Source: Rhodosorus marinus (taxonomy: Eukaryota > Rhodophyta > Stylonematophyceae > Stylonematales > Stylonemataceae). From it: a DNA stretch of 64,000 nucleotides. The notes below the pieces were generated by a model. It saw nothing but the letters and a program-made list of their open reading frames with translations, had not been told where the DNA came from and did not search any database. The stretch covers positions 1,178,001 to 1,242,000 of the forward strand of contig JAMWBK010000009.1 of assembly GCA_029953675.1 (NCBI GenBank), in the 5' to 3' direction. Shown piece after piece: positions 1 through 11,464 of this stretch (position 1 is its first letter; each line of letters begins with the position of its first letter). A program made the translations under genes and the position numbers.

Positions 1-38
1 CTCGGGTTGGCAGTAGGGAGGACACCGACTTCAACACG

Positions 39-674
39 ATGGGAGCGAGAGATTTCGATGCGTATTTGCAGTTGGATTCAAGGTTTAACGGGACCATGCT
101 GCACCAGAGTCTCGTGGGGGCAGGCCTGAATGTGGTGGTTGAGGAGAACCTTCCTTACGACGCTGCTACGAGGATGGATTTCTGTTTCATTCTTGGGAGG
201 GAGCCAGATTTGGAATCTGTCATAAGCAACGCTGAGGAGGACGAAAATCCGGTTTTGGAACGGTTTGTAGGGACCATCTTGTATTGTAAGAGCAATGGAA
301 AGAAGCTTGTGGCTCTCCTGGTGTGCGGATTGGAATCGAACGATTCAACAGCATTCGAAATTGTCCAGAGAGTGCTAGGGCGTGATTGTCGGACAATGCG
401 AACGATTGACGAGTCGAACATGGCAAAGCTGATAGTTGGAATTGTTGCTGAGGAAGTTGGTAATGCAAATAGCTATGCAAAAGATCCCCCCAGCGCCGTG
501 CCGGAAATGTGCAAGCAGCTCGTAGGTCTTAAACCAAAAGCCGTACTTGAGCTGGCGGAGGAGCAATCGCTGGCTGATCTGTCGTCTATGACAGCTGAGC
601 AATTGCTCGAACTAAAAGCTCTTGGCAGAATATCTTCGAAAAAGCTGTTCGACTTCTTTGGTTCCGCGCTCTAG
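39..674 (+). CDS. ER CC4-like nuclease-fold / HhH protein (FAAP24- or ERCC1-like), possibly 5'-truncated
   Basis: A 211-residue product, close to FAAP24 (about 215 aa). Residues 45-150 look like a degenerate XPF/ERCC4-type alpha/beta fold with hydrophobic strands such as MDFCFILG and KLVALLVCG. The last 50 residues look like a helix-hairpin-helix pair (LADLSSMTAEQLLELKALG). No ERKxxxD nuclease motif is visible, so it would be a non-catalytic, DNA-binding member such as FAAP24, ERCC1 or SPO16. That is inference from length and domain order, not clear sequence identity. The frame stays open upstream to base 1, so the true start or an upstream exon may lie outside the window; the ATG at 39 is the first available. 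It converges on UBE2C, with 111 bases between stop codons. Confidence 0.5.
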   Translation: MGARDFDAYLQLDSRFNGTMLHQSLVGAGLNVVVEENLPYDAATRMDFCFILGREPDLESVISNAEEDENPVLERFVGTILYCKSNGKKLVALLVCGLESNDSTAFEIVQRVLGRDCRTMRTIDESNMAKLIVGIVAEEVGNANSYAKDPPSAVPEMCKQLVGLKPKAVLELAEEQSLADLSSMTAEQLLELKALGRISSKKLFDFFGSAL

Positions 675-785
675 GATTGTATGTATTCGTCTCCATTACC
701 GGAGTAACAGGGTTTCCGTATCAGGCCATCAGAGATAAGATTTTCACAAAAAAAATATTGAGGAAGACTCTATGTTCATCTGTAC

Positions 786-1326
786 TTAACCCTCCGCGTA
801 TTTCTTCGCCACCAATCGCTTGTACTCTTCTTGTTGGCTCCACAATGAAGCCGCTTGGTTGTTTAAGGGACTGTCGTTGTTTGGCTCATCAAGAAGGCTC
901 TGAATTGAAAGCAGAATTGATTTCACCGTATATGTCGCGCTCCACTTGTCTTTCAGAATGTCCAGGCAAATATTCCCACTCATGTCCACGTTGGGATGAA
1001 AGCATCCAGTCATAAACTTCACAGTTGGGGCGCTGTACGGGTAATCCTTCGGGAAGACTAGTGATAACTGGAATTTCATGCCTTTGTACGGTCCCACATC
1101 GCTACCGTGAATTGTTCCTGTCCATTGAGTGTAGTTGTCTCCGTCTGGAAAGGCAGATACACCTGGTACACCCTCCATCTGCAAAAAAAAGGTGCACATT
1201 CGAAGTATTCAGCAGTACTTCAAAGAGATGACGCAGGTTTTAAATATTCTATTGACTACGTTCAATGCTTACCATAAGGTTCATCAGCTCGCTCTGAAGC
1301 CGCTTTGCTACCTGCCCGTCCGCCAT
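786..1326 (-). CDS. UBE2C: Ubiquitin-conjugating enzyme E2 C (UBE2C/UbcH10)
   Basis: Two exons, 1326..1273 and 1178..786, joined in phase 0 (donor GTAAGC, acceptor GCAG), give 148 residues. Exon 1 encodes the N-terminal helix ([11 protein letters not shown]). Exon 2 encodes the UBC core: ISAF-like region [14 protein letters not shown], and the catalytic cysteine in [13 protein letters not shown], followed by [10 protein letters not shown]. The LMMxGxxGVSAFP junction and the core match UBE2C more closely than other E2s. In animals and yeast this E2 works with the anaphase-promoting complex, priming cyclins and securin with ubiquitin at mitotic exit; the same role is expected here. The N-terminal extension is shorter than in human UBE2C. 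Confidence 0.93.
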
Positions 1327-2805
1327 CTTTCCTGTCTACCTCCGAACCACACGCAGCACTGACTGAACAGTTTGACTTCTCTTCCTATCACGTACAACGA
1401 TGGTTCTCATCAACCCCCTTCCCGTGACCTGAGTTGGATACTATGGTATAATAACTCTGATTCCTCTTCATACAAGAGGAATGCACAGGTGCCACATACG
1501 CACTGTCAGCGTTAGGGGAGCGTCAACGTTCACCTCGCATGAAACTAGCCGTTACGTTTGATGGATTTCCCATTTTCACAAAATTTGCTTTTGGTTTATT
1601 GTGGCATTTGGAGAGTTTGGGGAGTGCGAGGTACTCACGAAAACAATTATTGCCAGTGTCCCCACACAGTCAAAAGATGTTCCTTTGCAAACCCCTATGG
1701 ACTCGGCTATCCGTGAGCGGGGCCGCTTTGGACCGCAAGCGTGTTTGTGCGTGATCCTGAGGAGAGTTGTTGAATGAGAAGGGCGTTCACCAATCTAGCG
1801 GTATCATGGCAGACAACATCCTAATCGACGTCTAGGTCCACACTACGTGCATATCATCAATGACCACTCGATTTTGAGGAGAGAAACGAAGCTTCTTGGC
1901 TCTAGCGGTATGGCGGACCTCTGTACCGGAGTCCGTTGCTCTACTAAACAGATGACGACGTCAACTCAAACAATTTGGAACTGAGACAGAGATCACAACC
2001 TCATTAATCATAGAAAGCACGCTTTCACATATCTTCATCTGAAACTAGTACAGGAGCAACCCCCAAAACCCCAAGGGCAACCCTGCGGTGCTCTCCATTC
2101 CGGACAAATTGCCGAAGAAGCGTCCAACATCGTAAAAGTAGATCTGAAAATATTTCATTAAAAAAACAAAACCAATCATTAAATACGATTTTGACTGCGA
2201 ATCGTGATATTGACACGTGTCCAAAAAATATTGGCATTTTTCTTTCACGGCGGTATATGTTATTTACGTGCCCTTCGCACAGTATATTAATTTTTGACGA
2301 TCCACAACATGTCTATATCGTTTGTATTTGCGAAGAAAATTTATTCCTTATCTTACACCACGATCAAATATCGTATTTTAGATATTCCGCGGATATAGAT
2401 CTTACTTTCACTCTTACCCGTAGTTAAAAGTCATGAAAAGAAAAATTCATAATTAAGAAGCAATTTTCTAGATATAAGACATTACCCAATTTAATGAATA
2501 AATAAATCTCTTGGATCTAGAATCGAACAGAAAAAATTCAAATTTTGAGTGGTCATCAGACAAAAAATTAGGCTAAGGGATTTGTTTTTAAAAGAGAGAA
2601 AATTCGGATAAATATATATCACGATCGTTGTAGATGTATTGCTTCGAGCTGGATCGGGGCGGGTATCATATGAGTAGAATATGTTCTCCTCCTCGATGGA
2701 AGCGGCTAGTGGTACATTGCAGATCGGGGACGTTTTGCTCTTTTGGTTGGTTTCTTCGATTTTCTAGATTCTTATTTCTTCTGTTGGTTTCTGTCCGTAT
2801 TTTTG
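1327..2805. other. Intergenic stretch between UBE2C and cyclophilin
   Basis: No convincing gene. Contains UBE2C upstream sequence, an AT-rich stretch from about 2150 to 2640, and a small inverted repeat at 1460-1482 (9-bp perfect arms ATTCCTCTT, 5-base loop). The short ORFs lack family resemblance. Confidence 0.5.
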
Positions 2806-3776
2806 ATGAAGATGTGTGCGTTCGTGTCATCGGCGGGTGTGTCCCTGAGGAAATCCAGCTCTTTGTGCTCCAAGGGTAAATTGCAATGACCTCAAGGTTT
2901 TTGATTTTCTGGCGAGGGGAGGGAGGGAGCAAGTCTTGGGATGTCCCTTCTATTTGAATAAGCTATTCTCAGGCTGAGCTTCTGTCATGTGCTTTGATTG
3001 CAGGGTTCCTGGGTAGCCCGGCGGTCGTCGTGAAGAAGACGAGCAGCCGTGCGGTTGTGCGTAGGGGGCTGTTCAGCTCTGCAGCTGAACCAGAGGTCAC
3101 TGACAAGGTTTACTTCGACATTACCATTGGAGGGAAGCCTACTGGAAGAGTCACCTTTGGTCTCTTCAGAGACGTTGTACCGAAGACGGTTGACAACTTT
3201 GTCAAGCTCAGGTGAGCCTGAGATCGAAGTACCAAAGCGGTAACTGTCTCACCACCGTCTGCTTTGTACTGTGCTGACTCTCTGTTTTCATTCGTGTGAC
3301 GATTCAGTACTGGAGAGGAAGGATACGGTTACAAGGGAAGCATGTTCCACCGCGTCATCCCGTCGTTCATGATCCAGGGAGGAGACTTCACCAACTTCAA
3401 CGGAACCGGTGGCAAGAGCATTTACGGTAGAACATTCCAGGACGAGAACTTTGAGCTCAAGCATGTTGCCCCAGGATATTTGTCCATGGCGAATGCTGGC
3501 CCGAACACGAATGGATCTCAGTTCTTTGTTACAACTGTTTCCACGCCGCATCTTGACGGGCGCCATGTGGTGAGCTGGGGAATCGGGGCGACTTTGAGGA
3601 CTTCCGACGTGTTTCCGTTTCTAACCCCTTTTTCCCGTTTTTTTTTCCTAAACAAGGTTTTCGGGAAGGTCATCGACGGTATGGACGTCGTTTCTACGAT
3701 CGAGAACACCAGGACTGGAGCGATGGACAAGCCCAAGGAGGATGTTGTGGTGGAGAGCTGCGGTGTTCTAGAGTAG
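2806..3776 (+). CDS. Cyclophilin-type peptidyl-prolyl isomerase, plastid-targeted
   Basis: Four exons: 2806..2875, 3004..3211, 3308..3569, 3657..3776 (introns of 128, 96 and 87 nt), giving 219 residues. Residues 1-50 form a Ser/Arg/Val-rich leader starting [11 protein letters not shown] with RRG-L-F-SSAA before the mature start, like an archaeplastid plastid transit peptide with an early Phe. The cyclophilin domain follows: [16 protein letters not shown] (catalytic Arg and the FMIQ core), [13 protein letters not shown], and [10 protein letters not shown]. The Trp that contacts cyclosporin in human CypA is His here, as in many divergent plastid cyclophilins, so weaker drug binding is likely. 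It catalyses prolyl cis-trans isomerisation during protein folding. The first-exon ATG was chosen because it gives the leader and splices in frame. Confidence 0.9.
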
Positions 3777-3933
3777 AGTCTAGGCTCATTGTAGTAAAAC
3801 CGAAGAAGCTGAAGACAATTGGAAGTTTGATTTTGCCTCACAGAAACCGTACTGTCTCCTGAATGGAGAATGTTTAATATGTTCACACCGTTTGCTATCA
3901 CTTTCACCTCTTCCTATGCATACATGCCTGTAG

Positions 3934-5119
3934 TTAGCTCAATTTCTTGGAATAATTGGAAAACCCGAGCCCAATGCAGCTCAGCACGACGGACGATTCG
4001 TCCCGTTCCGGAGCCACTTTAAATTCTACACCCATAAAATCCCGCAAATCGCGAAGGAGCTGCACTGTAAAGCCGCTCAGCCTTCCAAGTCGAACTGAAT
4101 GGACATCCTCCTGACCAAACGCCATCATCAAGATTACGAGCCCCTGATGGTTGCTATCAACGCATCCTCCAGCATCGATCTCCTCAAGCAATCGACTACA
4201 AGCATCAAGCGCTACCTTCTCAGGATCATTAGCGTCTGGCCCAGAACTGGCATCTGCTACTGTTAAGCAATGCGTCGTCGACTCGGCAAGTAGAGAAAGT
4301 CCGAAGCCTGGAGACTCGCCGCCAGTTCTCTTTGCGTGATGATCAGTGTATATGTACACGTCAGGTGTGAACCTGTTCAGGACACCTCGAGCTGCACCCA
4401 CAAGCCTATTGGTGTAGGATGGAGCAACTCTAGTTGAGTATGCTACGCCTCGAATCCTCTTGACAACGCCAGCATCAGTAAGCTCCAGAGGCTAAGGAAA
4501 AACATGATGGTTGAACTTATGTGAGACGACGGAAGCATTCAAAAGGGTGCGGGAATCTGGCTGCAAATGGACTCACCGGAATCGATTTAGCATTCTGACA
4601 CGTGAAAATTATCAGGCCTCCCCCGCCTGGCTCGGCTCCGCGCTTGACCAGTTTTACTGACAGGTTGATTCCAGCAACTCGTCTTAGTAGCGGTATTGTC
4701 GTGCTCTGGATGGAGTCTATAGCAAGTGCGCTTTCGGAATTAGTAACCCCGCGGAACTTGATTAAAACAGTGTTCTTACAGAACAACGCTAGAGGAAGTA
4801 TCCACTCGACGAAATAGCCAATAGGCCTGCCGACGGGGCACTCGTGCTCAAATTCTCCACCTACGGGCACACCAGGAACCAGTCGTATTGAAGTCCCTGT
4901 CTCATTTATTTTAACTTTAGATCCGTTAGTAAGTTTGTCCACTAGCCTCAGAAACGAAACCTCATAGTCCTTCAGTCCAATTCCACCGCCGTCCAGTGAC
5001 TCGTTAACTCGAATGTCCTCAATCACTATAGTGCGTCCCGCTAGCACCGACAGAATCAACCGCGAGCGGAGATTCTTCGTACCGGCAAACCTCACCGTTT
5101 GAGATTTACTGGAATTCAT
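3934..5119 (-). CDS. RCL1: RNA 3'-terminal phosphate cyclase-like protein RCL1
   Basis: Two exons, 5119..4577 and 4491..3934, joined in phase 0 by an 85-nt intron, give 366 residues (human RCL1 is 373). Recognisable blocks are FRGVTN, VKRGAEPGGGG, ELTDAGVVKRIRG, DVYIYTDHH, ESPGFGLSLLAE, GGCVDSNHQ and the C-terminal GLGFSNYSKKL. The catalytic His of true RtcA cyclases is not apparent in the tail, which fits the RCL1 branch. RCL1 is a nucleolar factor that binds Bms1 in the small-subunit processome and is needed for pre-18S rRNA cleavage. Its neighbour at 8.5-10.6 kb, NOC4, acts in the same pathway, although the two genes are not adjacent. Confidence 0.93.
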
Positions 5120-6813
5120 CTAACATACGGTACACTATTTGGAAACTTCATTACCTTCCTCCTGAGCTTCCCTATACTCCCATCCACACCATCCGCGAAT
5201 CCTTTCCCACGCACGATGGCCGTGGACCCCTCCTCCACTAGCATGTAGGCCAATTTGTCATGATTAAGATCATATTTTGACTATATATAGAATAATATGA
5301 GAATTCATGAAGAATAGAAGTATATGTTCCTAAATCTGTGAAAACATGGGATGTACGCGTCTATGTTTAGACCAGTCGGCTGGGAATTTAATAGGTTCCA
5401 GTCGACTTGAGACTGTAACTCTCGGGTTACCACACTGGACTCGTGAGAGTAATAGGATAGTGCCCCTATGACGCGTATGATCCGAGGGTAGCTCTAGATC
5501 GCGATGCGTCTTCTGGCACCGCCGCTTTCCGCTCCCCACCGCGGCGGTTCCAGGTCCCACAGCCACGGTGATGCGAGACGTCACTGGATTAGGTTCGCAG
5601 TACAGATCTTTGAGCATCACAAACTGGAACGTAAACAGCGAACAAATGTCTACATCCCTCCACAGAGGAAGTGAAAAGGGGCTGATTAGCGAGATACAGA
5701 TCGTTTCACAATGAAGTGCGAAGAAAATATTGAATTTGTTGCGCGCTTATAACTTCCACTCGGAAATTTGGTCACCCTTTACTTCAAACTAACCCAAACA
5801 ACCCAAGCATGCTAGCCAGGGTTTTATTGCTGTTTGGCTACTACTTGTGGAAGGACATTCACTAGGTACAATCAGGGAAATCACTACTAGTTACCGCGGT
5901 TCTAGACCTGGCCAACTGTTCGAGGCACTTTTCTCGACTTGGTATCATTTTGCTTCCTTCAGATCGTTCGCGGCCTCCTTTGGTCCCATCTAGGGTTATT
6001 GCGCCACGTTTCCTACTCACGACTCCTTCTGACCGTTCTCCCCTTCTCACATCTTGGTGTGAGCGCAGCTTCCCACTTTGCGGGCTCCAAACAAATTAAA
6101 TAATTTCATGATCGTTTACTAGTTCTGTACACCTCCCATTGGCTTATAAACAACAGACAGCCTGTCGGACGATTTTTCGGGTGTTCCGATTGGCGAAGTG
6201 GACGAGGTTGTGCAGAAAGGCTAACTGGCTTTTTGATCGATTGGTACGGTTCTGATTTGGTTTTTCGCCTTTGAATGTACTTCGTGACTAGCAATTGAGC
6301 TTGTATTGTCTGTTTAGTGTGAATCCTTGGATCCACCTCTTTAGATCTCTGGTGGTAGAAACGTAAACGCCTCACGGAATGCGTTCGAAAACGACGTCCT
6401 GGTCTCGTTGTCGGGCTGGGTGCGTTCGAGACCCGTCGGACTTCCTACGGCAAAAAGGGTTCTTCACTCTACGTACAAGTATTTTCACATATATAGTGAA
6501 AAATATGGAACCTGTGGGGCTGGGCATGACTCGAGCTTTCTTGTTGAACCCCTCCCCCTGCCCCCGAAAGGATCGCAGCGAATGGGACACTCGTTCAATT
6601 GTCGGACCGGTTGCTATTATTTATTACCGTGGCGAGCTGTGTTGTTTCATGAGGACCAAGCAAGACCCTGCAAACTGCAACTAGCAAAATGAGGGAAGCT
6701 CTCTGTCAAGGGGATTCGTTGTGAGAATCTCGAACTCTGCTTCTTGAGAAGCTGCTGGGTCGCTGTGGGGCTCCTGGAACTGGGCGGGAAAGTTGTTCGA
6801 ACGGAAGGGCTCG
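5120..6813. other. Intergenic region between divergent RCL1 and MscS genes
   Basis: Upstream DNA of two divergent genes. Several ORFs of 60-100 codons occur on both strands, but none shows family resemblance and they overlap each other. No RNA gene or repeat recognised. Confidence 0.45.
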
Positions 6814-8289
6814 ATGGAGGCTGTTGGCTTTCATTCTGGGATTCGAGTTCCTTTGGGAGCACAAGCTCAAGGTCGAAGGAAATCCTGTCAATCAAGACCT
6901 GGTTCTCCGAAGAAGCTGTGGAGAGCACCTTTGAAGACCAGACGGGTTGCACCTTTATTCATGACTCTCAACCAACCGTACGGACCAGAGCCGCCTAGGC
7001 CAGAGGACATTGATCCAGAAGGCAGTGGGGATAGAAGCAGAGAACGACTCACTCGTGAACTGGCTTTTCGTATACTGCTGATCGTCGTGGGCAATGTGGC
7101 CTACCAGCTTGCATTCTATGGTCAAGTAAGTTTCCAGCTAAGCCAATTCAGAGTGCCGATAGGGGATGGGGTGTTTGGATACGCGGATGTCCTTTTCCTG
7201 TCTACCTACATGCTTTTAGTGAGACCCTTGCTCAGGCTGCTGCACTTCGTGCTGAAAAGCTTTGGTCTTATGAAGGAGTGCTACAAGGACACGTTTATGC
7301 AGGCCTTCGAGCCCCCCCTGTTTTGGCTAGGGGCGCTGTTTGTTTGGTTAGTTTCGTTCGACATTTCGAAAACTATGTGCTTGTACAATACAGAGTACGC
7401 TACCCTATGTTCAGTGTTGAACCCCACTCTGGTTCCCATCAGCGTCGCTGCCTACGTGCTCGTGCTCGCCAACTTTGTCAAGAATCTGCTGACGAGAGAC
7501 ATCGACACCAGATCGATGAACAGAAGAATGCGCGCTGAATATGCGTTGGTGGAGAAAGCCTTTACGGTTGCCTCGATAGTTGCAATGGTTGGCTTTTCAG
7601 CGTACAAGATCGGAGTAGCACCTGGCACGCTCCTCACGTACGGGAGCTTCAGCACGCTTCTTCTCGGTTTCGCCGCGCAACATTTTCTGAAGGACGTCGC
7701 CTCAGGCTTTATGATATTTCTATTCAAGCCGTTTGTGGTGGGCGACAACGTGAGACTACCGAGTTACAAAGACGCAGGCCTCTTGAAGGTCGTCGATATT
7801 GGCTGGATATATACGGAGATGAGACACTGGGATTCAAGCCCGGTGATTCTGCCAAATTCATCGCTTTACGGCAATAGCATTATTAATCGGTCGTTGAAGG
7901 AGTTTGCCTACTTCACCGAGGTCGTACACATAAGATATTCGGATCTGCCGCGGATGGAATCGCTCCTTGAATCGATGACGGAGTACCTTTGTTCGCGACC
8001 GGAGGTCGCGTCTGATTCGTCGACTCCGCTGGTGATCATTGAGAAGCTTGATTCAAGCTTCATCGACGTTCGGCTGATGGTCTGGCTTGTGAACGTAAGC
8101 ACCAAGCGGAGGATGCAGATCAGCTCGGCGATCCTTCTCGGACTGGCAATGAAAATCAATGAGTTCGGATGCGAATTTGCCTTCCCTCGGATGGAGATAG
8201 CCTCAGACCTTGCGCCAGCTACAAGTTCAGGAGATCCTCCGTCCGTGTCCCCATCGCTCTCATCAGCGTCGAAGACTAACGGGACGTAA
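6814..8289 (+). CDS. MscS-family mechanosensitive ion channel, probably organellar
   Basis: An intronless 491-residue protein. The frame opens at 6793, but the ATG at 6814 (MEAVGF...) gives a basic, Ser/Arg-rich leader of about 50 residues that could be a plastid or mitochondrial targeting peptide. Hydrophobic segments follow (FRILLIVVGNVAYQLAFYG, PLFWLGALFVWLV, PISVAAYVLVLANFV). The MscS pore and beta domain then follow: LLTYGSFSTLLLGFAAQHFL, DVASGFMIFLFKPFVVGDNV and ILPNSSLYGN with INRS. These channels open with membrane tension and release ions and osmolytes; plant MSL2/3 relatives set plastid volume. The C-terminal 40 residues are Ser/Pro-rich and probably disordered. Confidence 0.88.
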   Translation: MEAVGFHSGIRVPLGAQAQGRRKSCQSRPGSPKKLWRAPLKTRRVAPLFMTLNQPYGPEPPRPEDIDPEGSGDRSRERLTRELAFRILLIVVGNVAYQLAFYGQVSFQLSQFRVPIGDGVFGYADVLFLSTYMLLVRPLLRLLHFVLKSFGLMKECYKDTFMQAFEPPLFWLGALFVWLVSFDISKTMCLYNTEYATLCSVLNPTLVPISVAAYVLVLANFVKNLLTRDIDTRSMNRRMRAEYALVEKAFTVASIVAMVGFSAYKIGVAPGTLLTYGSFSTLLLGFAAQHFLKDVASGFMIFLFKPFVVGDNVRLPSYKDAGLLKVVDIGWIYTEMRHWDSSPVILPNSSLYGNSIINRSLKEFAYFTEVVHIRYSDLPRMESLLESMTEYLCSRPEVASDSSTPLVIIEKLDSSFIDVRLMVWLVNVSTKRRMQISSAILLGLAMKINEFGCEFAFPRMEIASDLAPATSSGDPPSVSPSLSSASKTNGT

Positions 8290-8548
8290 GGCGATGGCTT
8301 CTGACTCAGTTGAGTTTCCCCTCAAAAAGAATTCTTTCACCACTGTACAGGATTGTTCGTATCTAGCGCTCGCTGGGGAACTGTGTACGCCAGGGGGCAC
8401 TCTTTCGCCTTTCTTCGCAGCTCAGCTTCGAAGAGATCTGTAAAACTAATATTGGCATAGCTACGTAGAAGAATTGGATAAAACAAAAGCCAAATAGAAG
8501 TTAGTGTAAGGGAGACTTGAGACTCGATCTTCTTCTTGGGTGCGTCAG

Positions 8549-10622
8549 TTACTCTTCAACGACTCCGGGAAGCGTAACGTCCTTTGGAGCTTTCTTGCTC
8601 CTCGAGTCTTTCTCAAAGGAATGGTACATTCGAGCAACTGCTGGACAGTAGTGGTGCTTCAGTGCCTCTAATTCCCACAAGGAACTCTTGTCAGCGTTGG
8701 ACTTCTTAGGATCAACTGTGTCGTCGTCGAAAACGTCCTATGTATTAGAGATCAGGAACCGAGCGTGGCCGCAATTTAGAACGAGATCTCCGCACGAGAC
8801 GAATTGGTAGCTCATACCTCAGAAAATTGGGTTCCATGGATTTGTTCCTCAAAGGGCTTGCTCGGCTCTGAAAAGTTCACGACCACACGCTGGGCCTTCG
8901 TTTCGGGGTTGTGCACAAGCACTACCACGGACGGGTGTCTATGAATCAACTCAAGAGCAACTCGCATGCACCAGAGCGCTCCTTGAGGAGGTGCCCACAA
9001 CGCCCTTCGAAGCAATCTCTTCAAGAATGCAGCTACCAAATACACAGGGATGTACCCCGACGATAAGAACTTTAGTACCAGCGTCATAAACCTTTGAAGC
9101 GCGCGAAAGAGATCACAGTTAGACGCGTGATTTTCGCGAATCTCAAGCACCTCAAACCACTGCTCGAGGCCTTAAGACGTACTTCTGTCGATCCCGAGCC
9201 AAGAAAAGGTCAGGGCTTAGAACCCCGTAGAGCTTCTCGTAGAAGAGCGGGTACTCCAACCCATGAGCGTTGATCAAGATCCACAGCGACTCCAAGGACA
9301 CAACCGCAGAGATGCCGCCTCGGTTATATGCAGAGAGCAGAAAGTCCGAGAGTCGGATCGGCTCCGGCATGTTCGGAATGACTTTCTCCGGCAAGTTGGA
9401 CAAAACTTGATCAACAGACTCGTCGGGGAGCTTCATTGACAGCACGTTCAACCAGCATTCCCCAAACGCTTTACGTTCTTGCTTGAAGTAGGAGCTCTTC
9501 CCGCCAAGGTCCTGTTTGGAGACGGCGAGCATCTCTCGGTTTTCAGTTACAAAACTACGCCAAGCGGCGTTTGTCAATCCTCCTTTTAAGCATCTTACCT
9601 CTGCTTTCTCACGGAAGGCGAACTTGTGCTTGTTTTGCAGCAGCTGCACCGGTTCATCGACAGATTTTGGTATTTTCACGAAGTCAAGCAGCCTCAGACA
9701 CCGCGAGACGACAAGCTCCTCATCGTTTCTGCGCTCACTTCGATACTTTTTACAGATGGAATCCACTAGGTTGAGAACTGAGAGCCGAACATCATCGAAT
9801 CTAACCGGAACGCACAAAGCTGTAGTCAGAAACTGCTCCCTACAGCTGCAGAGCGTTAAAAGTACGGGCAGGCGGACAGGATACACGCCCGCTTCGACTT
9901 ACTCCCGCAAGTAGCCGCCTAGATGGTTGATGACGGAGTCTGTTTCCTCCAAGTCCGTGTCAGTAAGTAAGTGTTCAACGATACCTTGCAGGGCCGCATG
10001 GAAAAGGTTCCAGCGCGCAGCGCAAGTCAACAAAACTGCCAGAGCGAGTTTGGGTAGGGCGGTCTCTTCTCGTAGGACATAGTTCGACAACGTCTCCAAA
10101 TATGTGTTTCGACGTGCAACGAGCCAGGTCATCACCAGAGCCTCCTCAGGGTCGATTGTTCCTGTTAAGATGAGTTGAATTAAGACCTTTGAGCGGTGCA
10201 TTTCACCCGTGGCAGACGAAGATGGAGAGAGTTGCCCCCTACCTGCTTTCTGGTTAGACTCGAAATGATCTTCCAAAGCTGCAAACGACTCCCTGAGCGA
10301 ATGAATTAGCGTCCGCCTCTGGCCGAGTTCCAGGCTTTCCACAGACATCTTGTTCAGAAGCGTTTGAATGTTCTCCATCTACAACGGGATTCATTGCAAG
10401 GAAAAGAGCTTTCACAAAGTGAGAATTTTTTTTTTGACGGGTCGCCAACGGTGTAAACCGATATTGATCAACTCTCCTTACACGTTCAATTCCTTTCTCA
10501 ATAACCTCATTCTTCAGCTTTTGAACGTCCAATCCGTCACCACCTTCAGTCTCAGCGTCCTTTCCAGCTTTCCTCTTCCGATTGCCTGGAGCCCCGTTTG
10601 AAGCTCGCTTCCTCTTACCCAT
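8549..10622 (-). CDS. NOC4: Nucleolar complex protein 4 (NOC4/UTP19), CBF/Mak21 domain
   Basis: Five exons: 10622..10482, 10378..9903, 9839..9183, 9091..8818, 8737..8549, about 578 residues. The start MGKRKRAS gives a basic nuclear leader. The CBF domain is clear near the C-terminus: YPLFYEKLYGVLSPDLF, then KFMTLVLKFLSSGYIPVYL with AAFLKRLLRRALWAPP, and SSLWELEALKHHYCPAVARM, matching NOC4L order and spacing. The exon 3/4 junction uses donor GTACGT at 9182. Exon 2 contains an 81-nt, in-frame, intron-like segment (10242..10162); removing it would give 551 residues. NOC4 pairs with Nop14 in small-subunit pre-ribosome maturation. Confidence 0.9.
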
Positions 10623-11464
10623 CTTGCAGACCACACCACTCTTAAAAAACTAAAGCCAGGCCAACCTAGAAACAAACTATGTCCGTTCTCCTCTGCACCA
10701 TTCCCAACATCGGATTCTCCTCATAATCAACCGTTTACTGCTTGCCCAAACACGAAGCCATCACGGACTAGCATGCACTAGCTTGAAGACGCCTAAGCCG
10801 TAGTCCGAATCAGTCTCTCTCATGCTTATGGCATCCTTCTCCTATCGATCGATTCTATGTAAACGGTTTCATTGCTGAAACAGTTCAGTCGAAGTTTGCA
10901 CCTGCGACAAACCCCCACCGACGACGGATACTAGAGTTGGTTGCTGTTTTGCTCGACGACAAAGATGACTGGAGGGGAGAGCGAATAGCGAGTCTTCTCC
11001 TGAAGAGACAGGTCAATAAATCGAGTCATTAAGAAGGTCTTGCCCGTGTGGCGTGGGCGATACCAACACTAACATGCGACAACTATGGTGGCAGAATTCA
11101 CAACCAATCATCACCCCACCCTCCCCGGAGGATCCACGCTGCCGAGCCCGCATGAACTCAAAACGAAGCGAAAGACGTTCGATATCGGTGTCAGAGTGTA
11201 TCGTTCTGAAATCATGTTTAGCCAGTCGTCCTCAAGGCTACTAGTGAAGTCAAAAACTTGCTGCCAAGCTCTCCAAAGCAGTCCCGCTTCCGTCTTCCTG
11301 GTCATCGTCGGTCGCCGTGAATATAGACAGCTGAAACCACATCAATCCATTTTCAATCATTATTAATTTATGAGATCGAACTTCATGTGCTATTTGAGGC
11401 TCAGTCATTATTGCTGGGACGCTTTATTTATCCAGGAACGGCATTTGTACAATGGCTAGCTGGA
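10623..11464. other. Intergenic region between NOC4 start and PGM 3' end
   Basis: Upstream region of NOC4 and downstream region of PGM, both read on the minus strand. Short ORFs on both strands lack support. Nothing else recognised. Confidence 0.45.

Noticed and set aside
9152-9182. Reading NOC4 straight through the end of exon 3
   Set aside because: Gives a stop and breaks the CBF domain; splicing at GTACGT restores the family sequence.
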